Source: Pyronema omphalodes (taxonomy: Eukaryota > Ascomycota > Pezizomycetes > Pezizales > Pyronemataceae). Taken from it: 64,000 bases of DNA. Each line of letters starts with the position of its first letter. Position 1 is the stretch's first letter. This document shows positions 35,998-47,254 of this stretch, in pieces. Where the stretch lies: NCBI GenBank assembly GCA_024516155.1, contig JAJJXM010000045.1, positions 62,001 to 126,000 of the forward strand, in the 5' to 3' direction. A model generated the notes under the pieces. It did not search any database and was not told the origin of the DNA. It saw only the letters and a program-made list of their open reading frames with translations. The translations under genes were made by a program, and so were the position numbers.

Positions 35998-37162
35998 GTT
36001 AGTCTGTTTTTTCCTTAATTTTTTCTTTAATTTGTATTCTTCCATAAAGAAATAAGAATAATACCCGTTTTCATAAATCTCCCTCCCGCCTACAATCCAT
36101 CTGTGAACATTGATCCCGGAATACTATGCACAACACTGCCGAAACCGATGTTCAACAGTTGATTTCTTGTGATTTTATTTATCCACGATATTGCGCTGGT
36201 TAGTCTGATCGACGGGTGATTGAGCAATCCCGGTTGGTGATGCAATCGCGTGTTGGTAATACGAGGCGGCGACATCGCGTCAAGCGCGGAAGGGAATCAG
36301 AAATGTCAAAAGGAAGCTACACAGAAACCCAAAATCCGGTGAGAGGCAATGGCGCCACCATCATAAGCGTGGCAGTAAGCGCGAAACTAGGATGCAGGCG
36401 CGGAAACGAGTGGTGTCTGACGTGACGCTAGGTTAACCAACCGGGATAATACTCGTGGTGGCTAGTGGCTATAGCGCTCACCACCGCTCAACTCTTCCAC
36501 TGGGGTTCCCTCCTCCTTGCCGCTGGAAACACCCGGGCCTGCCCTATCTCGTGCCCCCCCCCCCCCTTTCTAGAAAACCCTAACCCATCAAAGTTTGTTT
36601 CAACAGCATGCAATGGTTCGCAGCAATCCAGGACCCATTTTTACCATCACATCCAGGCGTAAGTAATACCAACGAAGCAGAATGATGTTGTAGAGTTATA
36701 TGAGTCTGTTTGTAAAGGGTTTTCTGTTCTTTTTTTTGCGGGCGTGATGTTGAAAAACGATATTGTAGTTCATCTGAGCAAGATGATCGCGAGCGGATTC
36801 TCGCAGATAAGCAATCGTAATTCTGTCCAGAACCGCTATTTTTGGTGGTGAGCGCTAGCCACCACCTTTTGGACGATTCATCGGAACGTGTCGACTCGAT
36901 CTCTGTCGCGAAGTAGCCTGTCGGCGGATGCATCATTATTGAACAACACCCATTGCCTCGACCCACTCTTCGAACTCCAGACGAATTTGTTCTTATCTTT
37001 GCATGAAGTTTTGACCGACGGTAAAATAAAATGGTTGGTATGTATTTACCCAGGCCCTGTGACGACAAAAGGTAAACCCGGCGTGGTGAATTGATCAGAA
37101 AGTGCTAGATCGGTTTCTTAATGAAAAAACCTCCAAAAAATGGGAACTCGGCAGGCGGACTA

Positions 37163-37699
37163 TGGTGCCGGCCACTTAGTAGGGCTAGCGTCTTGGCAAA
37201 GTCTTGGCATATACAAAACATAAATTCTGATTACTAAGCGCCGAGTGATGACTCATGAGCCAGTTTTCCCATACAAAGCCTTCCAAGACCTGATTAGTAA
37301 GCTTCGAGTGATGACCCCTGAACTTGGTTTCCCAATCCAGGGCCACCGAAAAGGTACTAGCGTGATATTCATTTCTCACTCGGTTTGTACTACGCTCAAT
37401 ACGGTATATACTATGCCCATGAGGGTATGGTGTGCATAATAGAGCCCCGCTAGTGATGCATTCAAAAGTTCCCTCTGCCACCAAAACTTGGGTCACTTTC
37501 AAACGCTATCTACTCCACAACCACGCCTCCAAATCGAATTTTGACGCCCCAGAATTGTTCTCTGACGTCTATTCTACAAAGTTGGGGTATTAAAATTAAT
37601 AATTTTTTTCGTCGCGAGGAGGAGATACGGTCGGCGCGGGGGGGTTGTTTTGAGGCCTCAGATCCCTGTCGCGCTAGCCCTACTAAGTGGCCGGCACCA
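37163..37699. mobile_element. 537-bp MITE with perfect 28-bp inverted repeats, TA target site
   Basis: The ends are TGGTGCCGGCCACTTAGTAG... and its exact complement, 28 bp each. TA flanks both sides (37161-37162, 37700-37701). In duplicate A the same site is an unoccupied single TA at 26852-26853 (GGACTACAATATA). This is the signature of Tc1/mariner-superfamily non-autonomous elements (Stowaway type). No transposase inside. The interior is related to 32.95-33.24 kb. Confidence 0.85.
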
Positions 37700-38167
37700 T
37701 ACAATATATACGGTTCCCGTCGGTTAGAGCCGTAGTACACAAGATCAATATGTAACTAAACTATATCAGGATTAGTGAGTATCAAAAGAAGACCCTTGAT
37801 GTCGTCATGAGATTGCATATGTCTCATTTGTATTACATTTTACCCAAGGCTCTGATCTACATCATTCTCAACCTCAGCTGTGAATTCGGTTAATCATGCA
37901 GCTATAACGGCGCATCAAGCCATGAATCTGTAAGAAAAATGGACTACATATGGACACCAACCATACCTCGCAACATGTAACAAAAATAAATTAATTTTTC
38001 GCGCTATTTCCAGGGGTAAACCGCTTCGAAGCCTTCTAAATTTCTCGTGTATATCCATAGGGGCTCTGTCAGCCGAGGATCGGCAATGGTGTATGCACGC
38101 CGACATTCGATGCAGTGTGAATCCCTACACATCGCGGCAGCGCATAACATGCTAGATATGCATACTC

Positions 38168-38253
38168 ATTAGCGCCACCTTGGCGGGAGTAGGCTGGCCT
38201 CTGCTGCACTGCGCACGCTGTGGTGTCGGCCACTTAGCATGTAGGGCTAGCGG
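38168..38253. mobile_element. Degenerate end of the same MITE family
   Basis: GGTGTCGGCCACTTAGCATGTAGGGCTAGCG resembles the TIR of the 37163 MITE with a 3-bp insertion. Copy A at 27330 keeps only GGGCTAGCG at this place. Looks like a partial element or an excision scar. Confidence 0.45.
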
Positions 38254-38930
38254 TCTGGAATCTTCTGGTATTCCGCAAAGTTCCCGAAACTTATCATCCC
38301 TCATATAGGGAAAAGCAAACACATAGAAACAAAAGATCAATTCAAGTGAGAATTGGAATATAAAAGTTTTATACAGGCATGCGTGGAATTACGTTGCAGA
38401 AAACATGAAGCTTCATAGACTTTTGAGAAGCCGGCTAATATCACCATCACTTCCAGTTAGGAAAACAAAAGAGGTATATATGGTTCGCAGTGTGCGCAGG
38501 TACATAGACTATCGTCGGAGTCTTCCACTATATGAAATAGTGATAGGGGCTACAACACCAACTTCCTTTTGAATTTTAGAGTTTATCCTTGAACTAGGAT
38601 TACCCTGTTCTCACCCATCATACGTGTTCACTGTGCACAGTGGTTGAAGTCACGTTATCTCTACCTTCCCAAAATACGCAAGCGTTGTATTAAATTGGGC
38701 AAGTCAATGCACACAAAATCCGAGCTCCACCCTCCATAAGTCAAACGGATAGATCACAGATCGATGATCGACGGTTCGCATTTGAGATTTGCTTATTCGG
38801 CGGGTTTTGGTACAATGGTGTATTCATTACATCTTCACAGCCAAGTCGACCACCTCAACGTTCACCAGATTTGTTAAGAAATAGCAGCGAAAGCGTAGAA
38901 GCAAGCATGATAGTCAGCAAGATATTGCGT

Positions 38931-39263
38931 AAAGCCAGAAACCGTAAACAACCAGGCATGGAAATCAGCAAAAGACCTGGGGAGTGAAAAGTAACTTTCG
39001 GCCAGAGAACCAATGATGGCCATCGCTATATGCCTCCTCTGTCTGATCACAGCTGGGCAATCCCTGTTCCTCCAGTAGCGCCCGGCACTATCACCGCTGA
39101 GCTCTAAGACGTAACGGGGATGGTTCGATCTAGCAGCAGCCCTGTATGACCTTCCGGACCCTGGTTGCTGCCTACATGTACTCGTGCCAAGGTTCATTAG
39201 CGCCACCTTGGCACGAGTACATATTTGTCTTGCGACCACTTTCCGTGGCGGAAAACTAACACA
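38931..39263. mobile_element. Insert of about 330 bp in duplicate B
   Basis: Absent from the matching site in copy A (about 27745). AGATATTGCG and AGATATTGTG bound it and could be a target duplication of about 10 bp. It contains a perfect 18-bp hairpin (39176-39222). No coding frame is recognised. Confidence 0.45.
39176..39222. repeat. Perfect 18-bp inverted repeat (hairpin)
   Basis: Arms 39176-39193 and 39205-39222 (ATGTACTCGTGCCAAGGT and its complement) with an 11-nt loop TCATTAGCGCC. The arm resembles the TACTCGTGCAAAGGTGGCGCT segment present in every repeat unit. Confidence 0.85.
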
Positions 39264-39949
39264 AGTCAGATATTGTGTTAATGGGGTGACGCGACAGGTA
39301 ACGTTTTTACTCTTGAGAGCAGGCAGGGCTTCAAGGCCTTTGTACTATTCGATCACACACTACAGTAACCTTTTGTTTTGTTTATTTACCATGACGGTCT
39401 TGAAATATGTTGCTGTTGTTGCTTTTGAGAGGTGATAATTTTGTTCGTTTGCTCAGATGGGGCGAACCACGGCTAAATAGCGCTAGTGCCGACTGCTGCT
39501 GACCTCCGGGGGTTTTTAGGCTAGCTTGCGGTCTGTGCACACGATCTTTACTGCAGGTGCGTTTGGTTCCCACGGAAACGACTAGTAGATCCATGCAATT
39601 GCAATGGCAACCGTTTTCTAAAAGTCAATGCAGCGAAACCCCAACTGTTTGGCAACTTTATGACACCCGTGCATAACAAACGTCCCAACTTTGAGGCCAG
39701 CCGTTAAAAATGCAGCATCATAGAACGTTAGAAATCCCTCGTCCGTAGTCCAACATACAGACCATGCGATTCCTAGAGTCTTTCCCTTAATCCAATTCTC
39801 TTTGTTATATCCCCCGACAACCTGACCCTCCATATATCACGTCGCATCTGTCATACTCGACCATCATCGTCAACTTCAGTCACTCGTTCAAAAACATATT
39901 TCTATATCATCATTCATTCTTTATCACCACGATCGTTATTCACGCAATT

Positions 39950-40579
39950 ATGGCACCACTTTCTCTTATCAACGCCCAAAACACACCCGCCACAGACATC
40001 ATACCAACCTTTGATACTCTGTAAGTTCTTCTTTCGTTCTAAATCAACTCTTCTCAACCTAATCAATCTCACCATGCCTCAAAGCTCCTCCACTGACAGC
40101 TTCTTTTCAGCCTTGATCAAATCACACCCTCTGCCGCCGCCTCCTACACGATCCTCCGCGAGGAATTCCAAGTCCTAGTTCGTTCCCTCATCAAGCGTCA
40201 CAACCCATTCAACAACCCTGCGTACGATGCGCACGACGGCATCAAGATCCATGATATGATGATGGAAACCCGAAATCTTTGCCCCCAATCCAGAAACCCA
40301 AAGAAGCAAGGGAACCAAACCACAGATCACGAGGCCCATAATGATCTTCCTTACCGCTTCATGATCGCCGGATTTGCACGGCTTGGAAATCTGGTTAGGT
40401 CCGCATATGTTGGGGATACACATTCTGCAGCTATGCACCAGATCGATAAGAATACATGTAGCAGTACATGTCTGGATGGGCTTCAATTCGGCAGAGGTGG
40501 AGGAGTGTTGGAGGGTTGTAGAGGAGAAGAGGGGCAGGAAATGAACGGCGGTTGTGGCGGAGACGGCGGGGTATTATAG
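39950..40579 (+). pseudogene. MAPLSL family, copy 2 (frameshifted C terminus)
   Basis: Exon 1 39950-40020 (MAPLSLINAQNTPATDIIP), intron 40021-40110, exon 2 from 40111. The N-terminal two thirds are open: ITPSAAASYTILREEF, RSLIKRHNPFNNPAYDAHDG, RFMIAGFARLGNLVRSAYVG. Then two single-base losses near 40458-40475 turn CRQYMSWMGF into CSSTCLDGLQ, and frame is partly regained before GGDGGVL. A deletion of a few codons follows the METRNLC segment relative to copy 1. Probably non-functional. Confidence 0.7.
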
Positions 40580-40754
40580 GGTATGAGATGGGGCGGAAGT
40601 AGGCTGCGTTTACTGGTTGGGGTATTGGCTGGTTTTGTTATGGCTATTTGGTTTTTATCTTCTGGAAGGTGGTGGGAGCTAATGGATGGAGGGTTGGGGT
40701 TATGGAGTACATGGAAAAGATACCTATGGTGTGGGCCGGGTCGCCTATATAATC

Positions 40755-40771
40755 CCCCCCCCCCCCCCAGC
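40755..40771. repeat. Poly-C run
   Basis: About 16 C in a TATATAATCCC context downstream of MAPLSL copy 2. Copy 1 has CCCCTCCCCCCCACC at the equivalent site. Confidence 0.8.
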
Positions 40772-41165
40772 CTCCACTCTTGTCTTCCTATGCTTTTGCC
40801 CCAGGTGGGAAATCACGCTTTAGACGTCTGAATCATGCCTTCCACGACTGGGAATCCGAAGGAATCTTCCAAAAGGGCTAATAAAAGCCTGATAGAAGAT
40901 TCGCCTGGCATTCCTTCTATTTTTCTTTTGTCATTGTTTTCATTTTTCTTTTGTCGTTCTTGTTATTATAATCATTATGATGATCATTTTGTCATTATTC
41001 TCATTGTCATTGTCATTATCATTATCATCATTGTTATTGTTATTGTTATTATCATTATTATAGACATTATCATTTCCTTTTATATGATAATTGCCGTCAT
41101 CATTATCATTGTTATCATAATAGCCATATTATATTTGATGGACAAGAAAAGTTGCAGTTCATAAG

Positions 41166-41780
41166 GTGCTCTTTGGCGGGGGCTTCCGACGTCGAGAGAG
41201 CCCGAGAGGACCACCCACAGAGGAAATCCTGTTTATTCTGTGATTGTACCAATCATCGACAACACTCACAAGTATCAAACAGTAAACTTACCCTTGTACA
41301 CATCGAAATTGTAATACTTTCATTACTTAAATCACGCGGTTGGTTTTAAAAATAATCCTAGAAATTTGTAGTAGACAATAGTCAGGTGGGTTACATTGCC
41401 GAGATACCGCTTCTCAGGCTAACAGCTTATGATGCATTTAACCTGAAGACTTGCCATAAGCTTACGCTTGGGATAAAAATCAAAGATTTGTATCATTAGC
41501 ATTACTATGATCAACATTAAGACAATCGAGTAAAAATACCTCATGTCCCAGAATTATTCCGGAGAAGGTTACTATGTCTACCAGCCGGAGTAGACGACAG
41601 CCCAGGGAGTCTGATGTGCTTTCGACTTTGTATGACATCATTTACTCTCACTCACCCTTACTAAGCATTGAGTGATGAATAATGATATAATCCGCACGCC
41701 ATCATTTTTCAATCACTCGCATAAACGAAGCTTAACCGGGTATGGTGTCTAATTGAGCCGCATATTATGCACCTAATGAT
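41166..41780 (+). repeat. R repeat, copy 3
   Basis: Counterpart of 29701-30300 within duplicate B. Confidence 0.7.
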
Positions 41781-42104
41781 GCGGTTCAATTCATTTCTGA
41801 TTCTCTTCCGCGCCTGACGCGATATTGCGGCCCCCTGTTCCACACCACCACGCGATTCCATCGCCAACCGGGATTGTTCGATCATACGTCAATAAGACCA
41901 TGTAATGAGCGGAATATCGTTAATAAAAATAAAATCACAAAAGTCAACTGTTGAACCTCTGTGCCGGCAGTGTTATGAATATTATTCGGAGTTCAATGTT
42001 CGCAGATGGATTATAAGCGAGATGGTGATGAAAAGGGTTATTTTTCATATTTATTTATGGAAGAATACAAATTAACGAAAAAATGAAGGTAATAAAAAAC
42101 TGAC

Positions 42105-42258
42105 CTTCTTTTGGGCTTTAACCAGCCCGGTGCTGGGCTTCTCCCAAGTTCCCAGCTGCGTAGGGGATCACTCAGTCGTGTAGAGCGTAGTCACCGTTAT
42201 GAGGAGAAAAAAAGCAGGGAGGGGCGGTGAGGTTATATAGCCATTGCAGCCCCTTCCG
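42105..42258 (-). promoter_or_regulatory. TATA-leader module, copy 13
   Basis: Minus strand: CTATATAACC box near 42235, hairpin intact, donor AAG|GTCAGT. Counterpart of copy 8. Confidence 0.7.
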
Positions 42259-43262
42259 GGTAACTCTAATCACTGGTCTCTCGTGCCAACGGCTGATGGT
42301 CGGGAGGTGTGTATCAGATGGTTGTGACGGTTCTTAAGCTCACGGCAACCGATAGCAATGCGGTCATCGGATAGTATGGTGCTGGATGTTATCACAGCCA
42401 TAACCCGACTTCATTGCTTCGCCGAGTAAAACAAACCATTAACCGATCATGTGGCAATTGCCGCAACAACCAACGCAACAATAATAAGTCTGGATAGTTT
42501 CCTAGATGTAACGTAGAAGATAATGTACTTCATTTCAACGTGTTTTTATATGAATATTCTATGGTTGTGGTGGTGAATGATAAAATTATAGTTCACTCAG
42601 GCGAGCTCTTCGCGAGCAGATTCTAGTAGATTCAATCATAATTCTCTCTACAACAGCAATTTAATCCTGATTTCTTGTCTCTATACACTTACGGATCCCT
42701 ACTTCAATGCTGAACTTGACTAGAATAATGTACACGAAATTGTGGTGGTGAAATCCGGGGTGGAATGCGGCGGATGAGGAGGTCGACTCATACCTATTGC
42801 GAGTTCACGATCGACTGGGGGTGATGAGCGCTAGCCACTAGCCACCACGAGTATTGTCCCGGTTGATCAATCCTACTCGTTAGACACTCGTTTCCGCGGT
42901 TGTACACTAGTTTCGCCCTTACGGACGTACTTATTACGCCATTTCCAGTCGCCGGATTTCGGGTTTCTGTGCAGCTTCCTTTTGACATTTCCGATTCTCT
43001 TCCGCGCTGGACGCGATGTCGCGGCCCCCTGTTACCGCGATTCCATTACCAACCGGGATTGCTCAATCACCCGTCGATCAGACGAAAGAGCGCAATGTCA
43101 CGGATAAATGTAAAATCACAACAAATCAACTAATGAACCTCTGTTTCGGCAGTGTTATGCGTATTATTTGGGGATTACAGACGGGATGTTTATGAAAAGA
43201 GGTATTATTCTTATTTATTTATGGAAGAATCGGATGTTCGAGATGATGCCAATACAAACAAC

Positions 43263-43377
43263 AAAGGAAAAATGAAATAAAGGAAAAATGAAATAAAGGA
43301 AAAATGAAATAAAGGAAAAATGAAATAAAGGAAAAATGAAATAAAGGAAAAATGAAATAAAGGAAAAATGAAATAAA
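43263..43377. repeat. 16-bp minisatellite AAAGGAAAAATGAAAT, about 7 copies
   Basis: Expanded relative to two units in the duplicate at 31795. It sits just past the donor of module 14. Confidence 0.95.
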
Positions 43378-43389
43378 TAAAAAACTAAC

Positions 43390-43550
43390 CTTCTTTTGGG
43401 CTTTAACCAGCCCGGTGCTGGGCTTCTCCCAAGTTCCCAGTCGTGTAGGGGATCACTCAGTCGTGTAGAGCGTAGTCACCGTTATGAGGAGGAAATGAGG
43501 AGGGGCGATGGGGGGATTTTATAGCCACTGCGGCTCCGTCCCACTTACGT
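43390..43550 (-). promoter_or_regulatory. TATA-leader module, copy 14
   Basis: Minus strand: CTATAAAATCC box near 43520, hairpin intact, donor AAG|GTTAGT. Confidence 0.7.
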
Positions 43551-44214
43551 ACGGGTAACTCTAATCACTGGACTCTCGTGCCAACGGCTGATGGTCAGGA
43601 GGGTTGTATCAGATGGTTGTGACGGTTGTCAAGCTAACGGCAACCGATTACAATGTGGTCATCGGATAGTTATGGTGCTGGATGATATCACAGCTATAAG
43701 CCGATGACATTTCCTCGTGGGGTAAAACCAACCAGTAACCGATCATCAGCTCTGAGAGACACTTCCTAGAAGTGTCCACGGTTTACGTATTACGAGCATG
43801 CGAGTGACCGGGGGTGGAGAATCAGCGTTACCTTTGCACGTGTAGCGTCCGGTTAGACACCGCTCGTTTCCGCGCTTGCATCCTGGTTGCGCGCTTACTG
43901 CCGTACTTGTTACGCCATGTCAAACCGTCTCATTTCGGATTTCTAGTTATCTTTTGACATTTCTGATTCCCCAATGGGGATCTTTCAATTACGCGTCAAT
44001 CAGACTAATGAGTGCAATATCACAAATAAATATAAAAGCACAATAAATCAACTGTTGAACCGTACTATTCGGGGATCAATGTTCACACGTCGATTATAGC
44101 CAAGAGAGAGGTTTACAAAAAGGTTCTTATTATTATTTATATTTGGAAGACTCGGATATTTTGAATGATACCAATAAAAATAACAAAGAAAAATAAAAGA
44201 AATAACAAACTTAC

Positions 44215-44380
44215 CTTCTTTTGGGCTTTAACCAGCCCGGTGCTGGGCTTCTCCCAAGTTCCCAGCTGCGTAGGGGATCACTCAGTCGTGTAGAGCGTAG
44301 TCACCGTAATGAGGAGAAAATAAGAAGGGGGGGCGATGGGGGGATTATATAGCCATTGCGGCCCCTTCTCACTTATCTAC
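44215..44380 (-). promoter_or_regulatory. TATA-leader module, copy 15
   Basis: Minus strand: CTATATAATCC box near 44347, hairpin intact, donor AAG|GTAAGT. Confidence 0.7.
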
Positions 44381-44432
44381 GGATAACTCTAATCACTGGT
44401 CTCACAAAGTAACGGCTGATGGATAGGGGTGT

Positions 44433-44690
44433 TTCTACAGTGACGGAAGTGTCAAAGACTGTCGAAGACTGTCGGAAACTCGTCTTCTAGCCCCAAACGG
44501 TTTAGAAAACTGATAATCTGCATCGTAGTGCGGCACTAGCCTCACCGACAGCCTCGCAACAAATTTCGTCTAATTCTCCATGTCAGTTTCCGACAGCACC
44601 ACTCAAAGCTCATTTTTAGCCCTAGTTCTGTCCCTCAACTCTCATTGGCCACAGAGTTGTCGACTGATGTATCGCATTCCGCTGCTTTTT
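44433..44690. mobile_element. Foreign insert in the repeat array (possible small element)
   Basis: The unit after module 15 is interrupted by unrelated sequence containing CTGTCGGAAACT and its complement AGTTTCCGACAG about 100 bp apart. The equivalent position after module 16 (45683 on) continues normally. Boundaries approximate. Confidence 0.35.
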
Positions 44691-45464
44691 GAGCATTGTG
44701 TAACCCTTCTGTGTAGCTTCCCTTTAACATTTCTGATTCTCTTCCGCACTTGAAGCCATATCACGGCCTCGTGACACTACCACGTGATTTCAGTATCAAC
44801 AGGGATTGTTCAATCACGTGTCGATAGGGCCAGTGAACGTATCATCGCAAAGCCTTGGTGGATATCAACAATCTTCATACCATCTGTCACAACGCCATGA
44901 AACTAGTTCGTCTGGAGCCCGAAATGGGAGTTGGGGAAACGGGAGTTGTTGAATAATGATGCGTCTGGGTACACGCCACTTCACAACAGAGATGAAGTCG
45001 ACAGGTTCCAATGATTGGCCCGCTTACATACATGTCAACCCTAGCGTCACGTCAGACACTGCTTGTTTCCGCGCTTGCGTCCTAGTTTCGCGCTTACCGG
45101 TACGCTTATTAACGCCATGTCAACCCGCCTAATTTTTCGTATTTCTAGCTTCCATTTGACATATCTGATTGTCTTCCGCACTTGCCGCCATATCGCGGCC
45201 CCCTGTTCCATACCACCACGCGATTCCATAACCAACCGGGATTGCTCAATCACCCGTCGATCAGACTAACGAGCGCAACATCACGGATAATATAAAATCA
45301 CAACAAATCAACTATTGAACCTGTTTTGGCACTGTTATGCATATTATTCCAAGTTCAATGTTCACAGATGGATTATAAGCGAGATGGTGATGAAAAGGGT
45401 TATGTTTCATATTTATTTATGGAAGAATACAAATTAAGAAAAATGGAGGAAATAACAAACTTAC

Positions 45465-45632
45465 CTTCTTTTGGGCTTTAACCAGCCCGGTGCTGGGCTT
45501 CTCCCAAGTTCCCAGCTGCGTAGGGGATCACTCAGTCGTGTAGAGCGTAGTCACCGTAATGAGGAGAAAATAAGAAGGGAGGGGCGATGGGGGGATTATA
45601 TAGCCATTGCGGCCCCTTCTCACTTATGTACG
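45465..45632 (-). promoter_or_regulatory. TATA-leader module, copy 16
   Basis: Minus strand: CTATATAATCC box near 45598, hairpin intact, donor AAG|GTAAGT. The outermost right copy. The unit ends at about 46050 with the complement of the TGATTGGTATTATG-like terminus. Confidence 0.7.
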
Positions 45633-46205
45633 GGTAACTCTAATCACTGGTCCCTCGTAGTAACGGCTGAAGGTTAGGGGTGTTTCGACAGTGATGGTCC
45701 CTCGTAGTAGCGGCTGATGGTTAGGAAGTGTGTATCAGATGGTTTGACGGTTCTTAAGCTAACGGTAACCGATCGCAATGCGGTCATCGGATAGTATGGT
45801 GCTGAATGTTATCACAGCCATAAACGGATTTCATGGCTTCGCGGAGTAAAACACACCATTTACCGATCATGCGGCAATTGCCGCAAGATGAATCTTGCCG
45901 CCAGTGTCGAAATAAAATGTTAGCAGCTAGTTGTCTAGAGCCGAGCTACCTTAGTAACCTAACGACACCCGTCTACAGCGGCATGAAATTCATTCACGTC
46001 ACTGACGTCACGTCAGATAAGAACACGCGTAACCCATACATAATACTAATCATTTACTCGAAGCTACAAGCAGTCCGCGAACATGCTCAGTGACCGTATT
46101 CTAACTAATTAAACTATAAACCCAGGGGATGAAATACCTTAGTAAAACTGGCAATGGTACAAGCTTTACGACAAGCACGGTCTAAAATGGTCGGCACGGC
46201 TATGT

Positions 46206-47070
46206 TCAGAACTTACATTGTAGAATAAAGTAAACAAGAGGCCGAGAAAAACCCGCGGAGCTGAGATTAAGCTGCAGTGAGCAAAGCCTGACAATAACCG
46301 GAACTTTCTTACCACTAAACAAACGTGATTTACGCAGGATGCTCCCGTCAATACATCGAAATATCCAAGTCGATACCTCTAGAAGTCTTTTTAATGCAAT
46401 ATAGCCCTCGCTTAGACGCATGCCGCCACATAAGCCGCAAAGAAGTTGTGTAGTGCCCGCCATCACAGAAATCATCACTATACGAGATTTGCTCGCATCT
46501 TCCGTCAACTTGTCACCACTTGCATCAATGGATTAATATATTATTTGGGAAACTTGAGATCCTCGTAAAATATCTTTATTGAATTATACGCTGACTGAGG
46601 CCTAAAAGGTCCGTACAGGACCAATCCGTGTGAAAGCGCAATGTGTATGTTGTGATAGCTATTCTCAGGATGGTTTCTTAGTCTTCAGATATCACCCGTG
46701 CGAATTCCGACAGTTTTATGTCACAGATAAAATGTAGATGTAAATTTAAATGCACTATCATAGGTACCGCAAAGGAACATTCGAATCCTGCAGTAATACA
46801 GATGTGATAAATCAGATGTTTTTTAATAATAATAAATGAGTCAAGGCCAACTCTTCCGCTTTGAAGAAGTCTACCTCACCCTTTTATTACGACACGATTT
46901 TTTAATAGTCGGTTCTTTCCCGCAGAATAAACCAAGTGAATCCCCACCCTGCGGCATTTAAAGTCTTGAATTACTTCCAATATGTCCACATGCTGCGGCC
47001 CCGCCATCCTGAAATGTAGCTCAATAGAACGCCCCATCGCTATCTTGCTCACCATATTACCAGGTGCCAT
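46206..47070 (-). CDS. Gene X, right-flank copy, 3' part uncertain
   Basis: The ATG at 47070 opens MAPGNMVSKIAMGRSIELHF, then GPQHVDILEVIQDFKCRR and GIHLVYSAGKNRLL. A donor GG|GTGAGG ends exon 1 near 46880. Coding resumes near 46530 (GDKLTEDASKSRIVMIS, GTTQLLCGLCGGMRLSEGY, LLEVSTWIFRCIDGSIL, SGKKVPVIVRL) and ends at a GTAAGT donor near 46206. A short middle exon at about 46780 is possible. The rest would run toward the repeat boundary at 46050, so the gene is probably truncated by the array. No family recognised. The inverted copy at 21.56-22.5 kb is more decayed. Confidence 0.5.
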
Positions 47071-47254
47071 TCAATTTCGATTAACCACCCAAAGAGTTCC
47101 TCTCGCCCTCCAACAGACTCTCTCATGAATTCATACACCCCACTTCTAAACCATACCGGGCCTCGATACTCGTGACTGATCGACACCATCAAGCAGTGTT
47201 CTGAAAAACTCTTCCACCAGCAAACACAATCACCAAAGCATTAACCCACGTATT

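Larger units (their letters stand above)
36258..44018 (+). repeat. Segmental duplication, copy B
   Basis: Counterpart of 25860-32469, longer by about 1.1 kb owing to the MITE at 37163, inserts near 38.17-38.25, 38.3-38.6 and 38.93-39.26 kb and expanded tandem repeats. Confidence 0.8.

Noticed and set aside
16790..46050. LTR retrotransposon interpretation of the repeat units
   Set aside because: No primer-binding site, polypurine tract or gag-pol frames seen; units are tandem and mirrored rather than paired direct repeats around an internal region.
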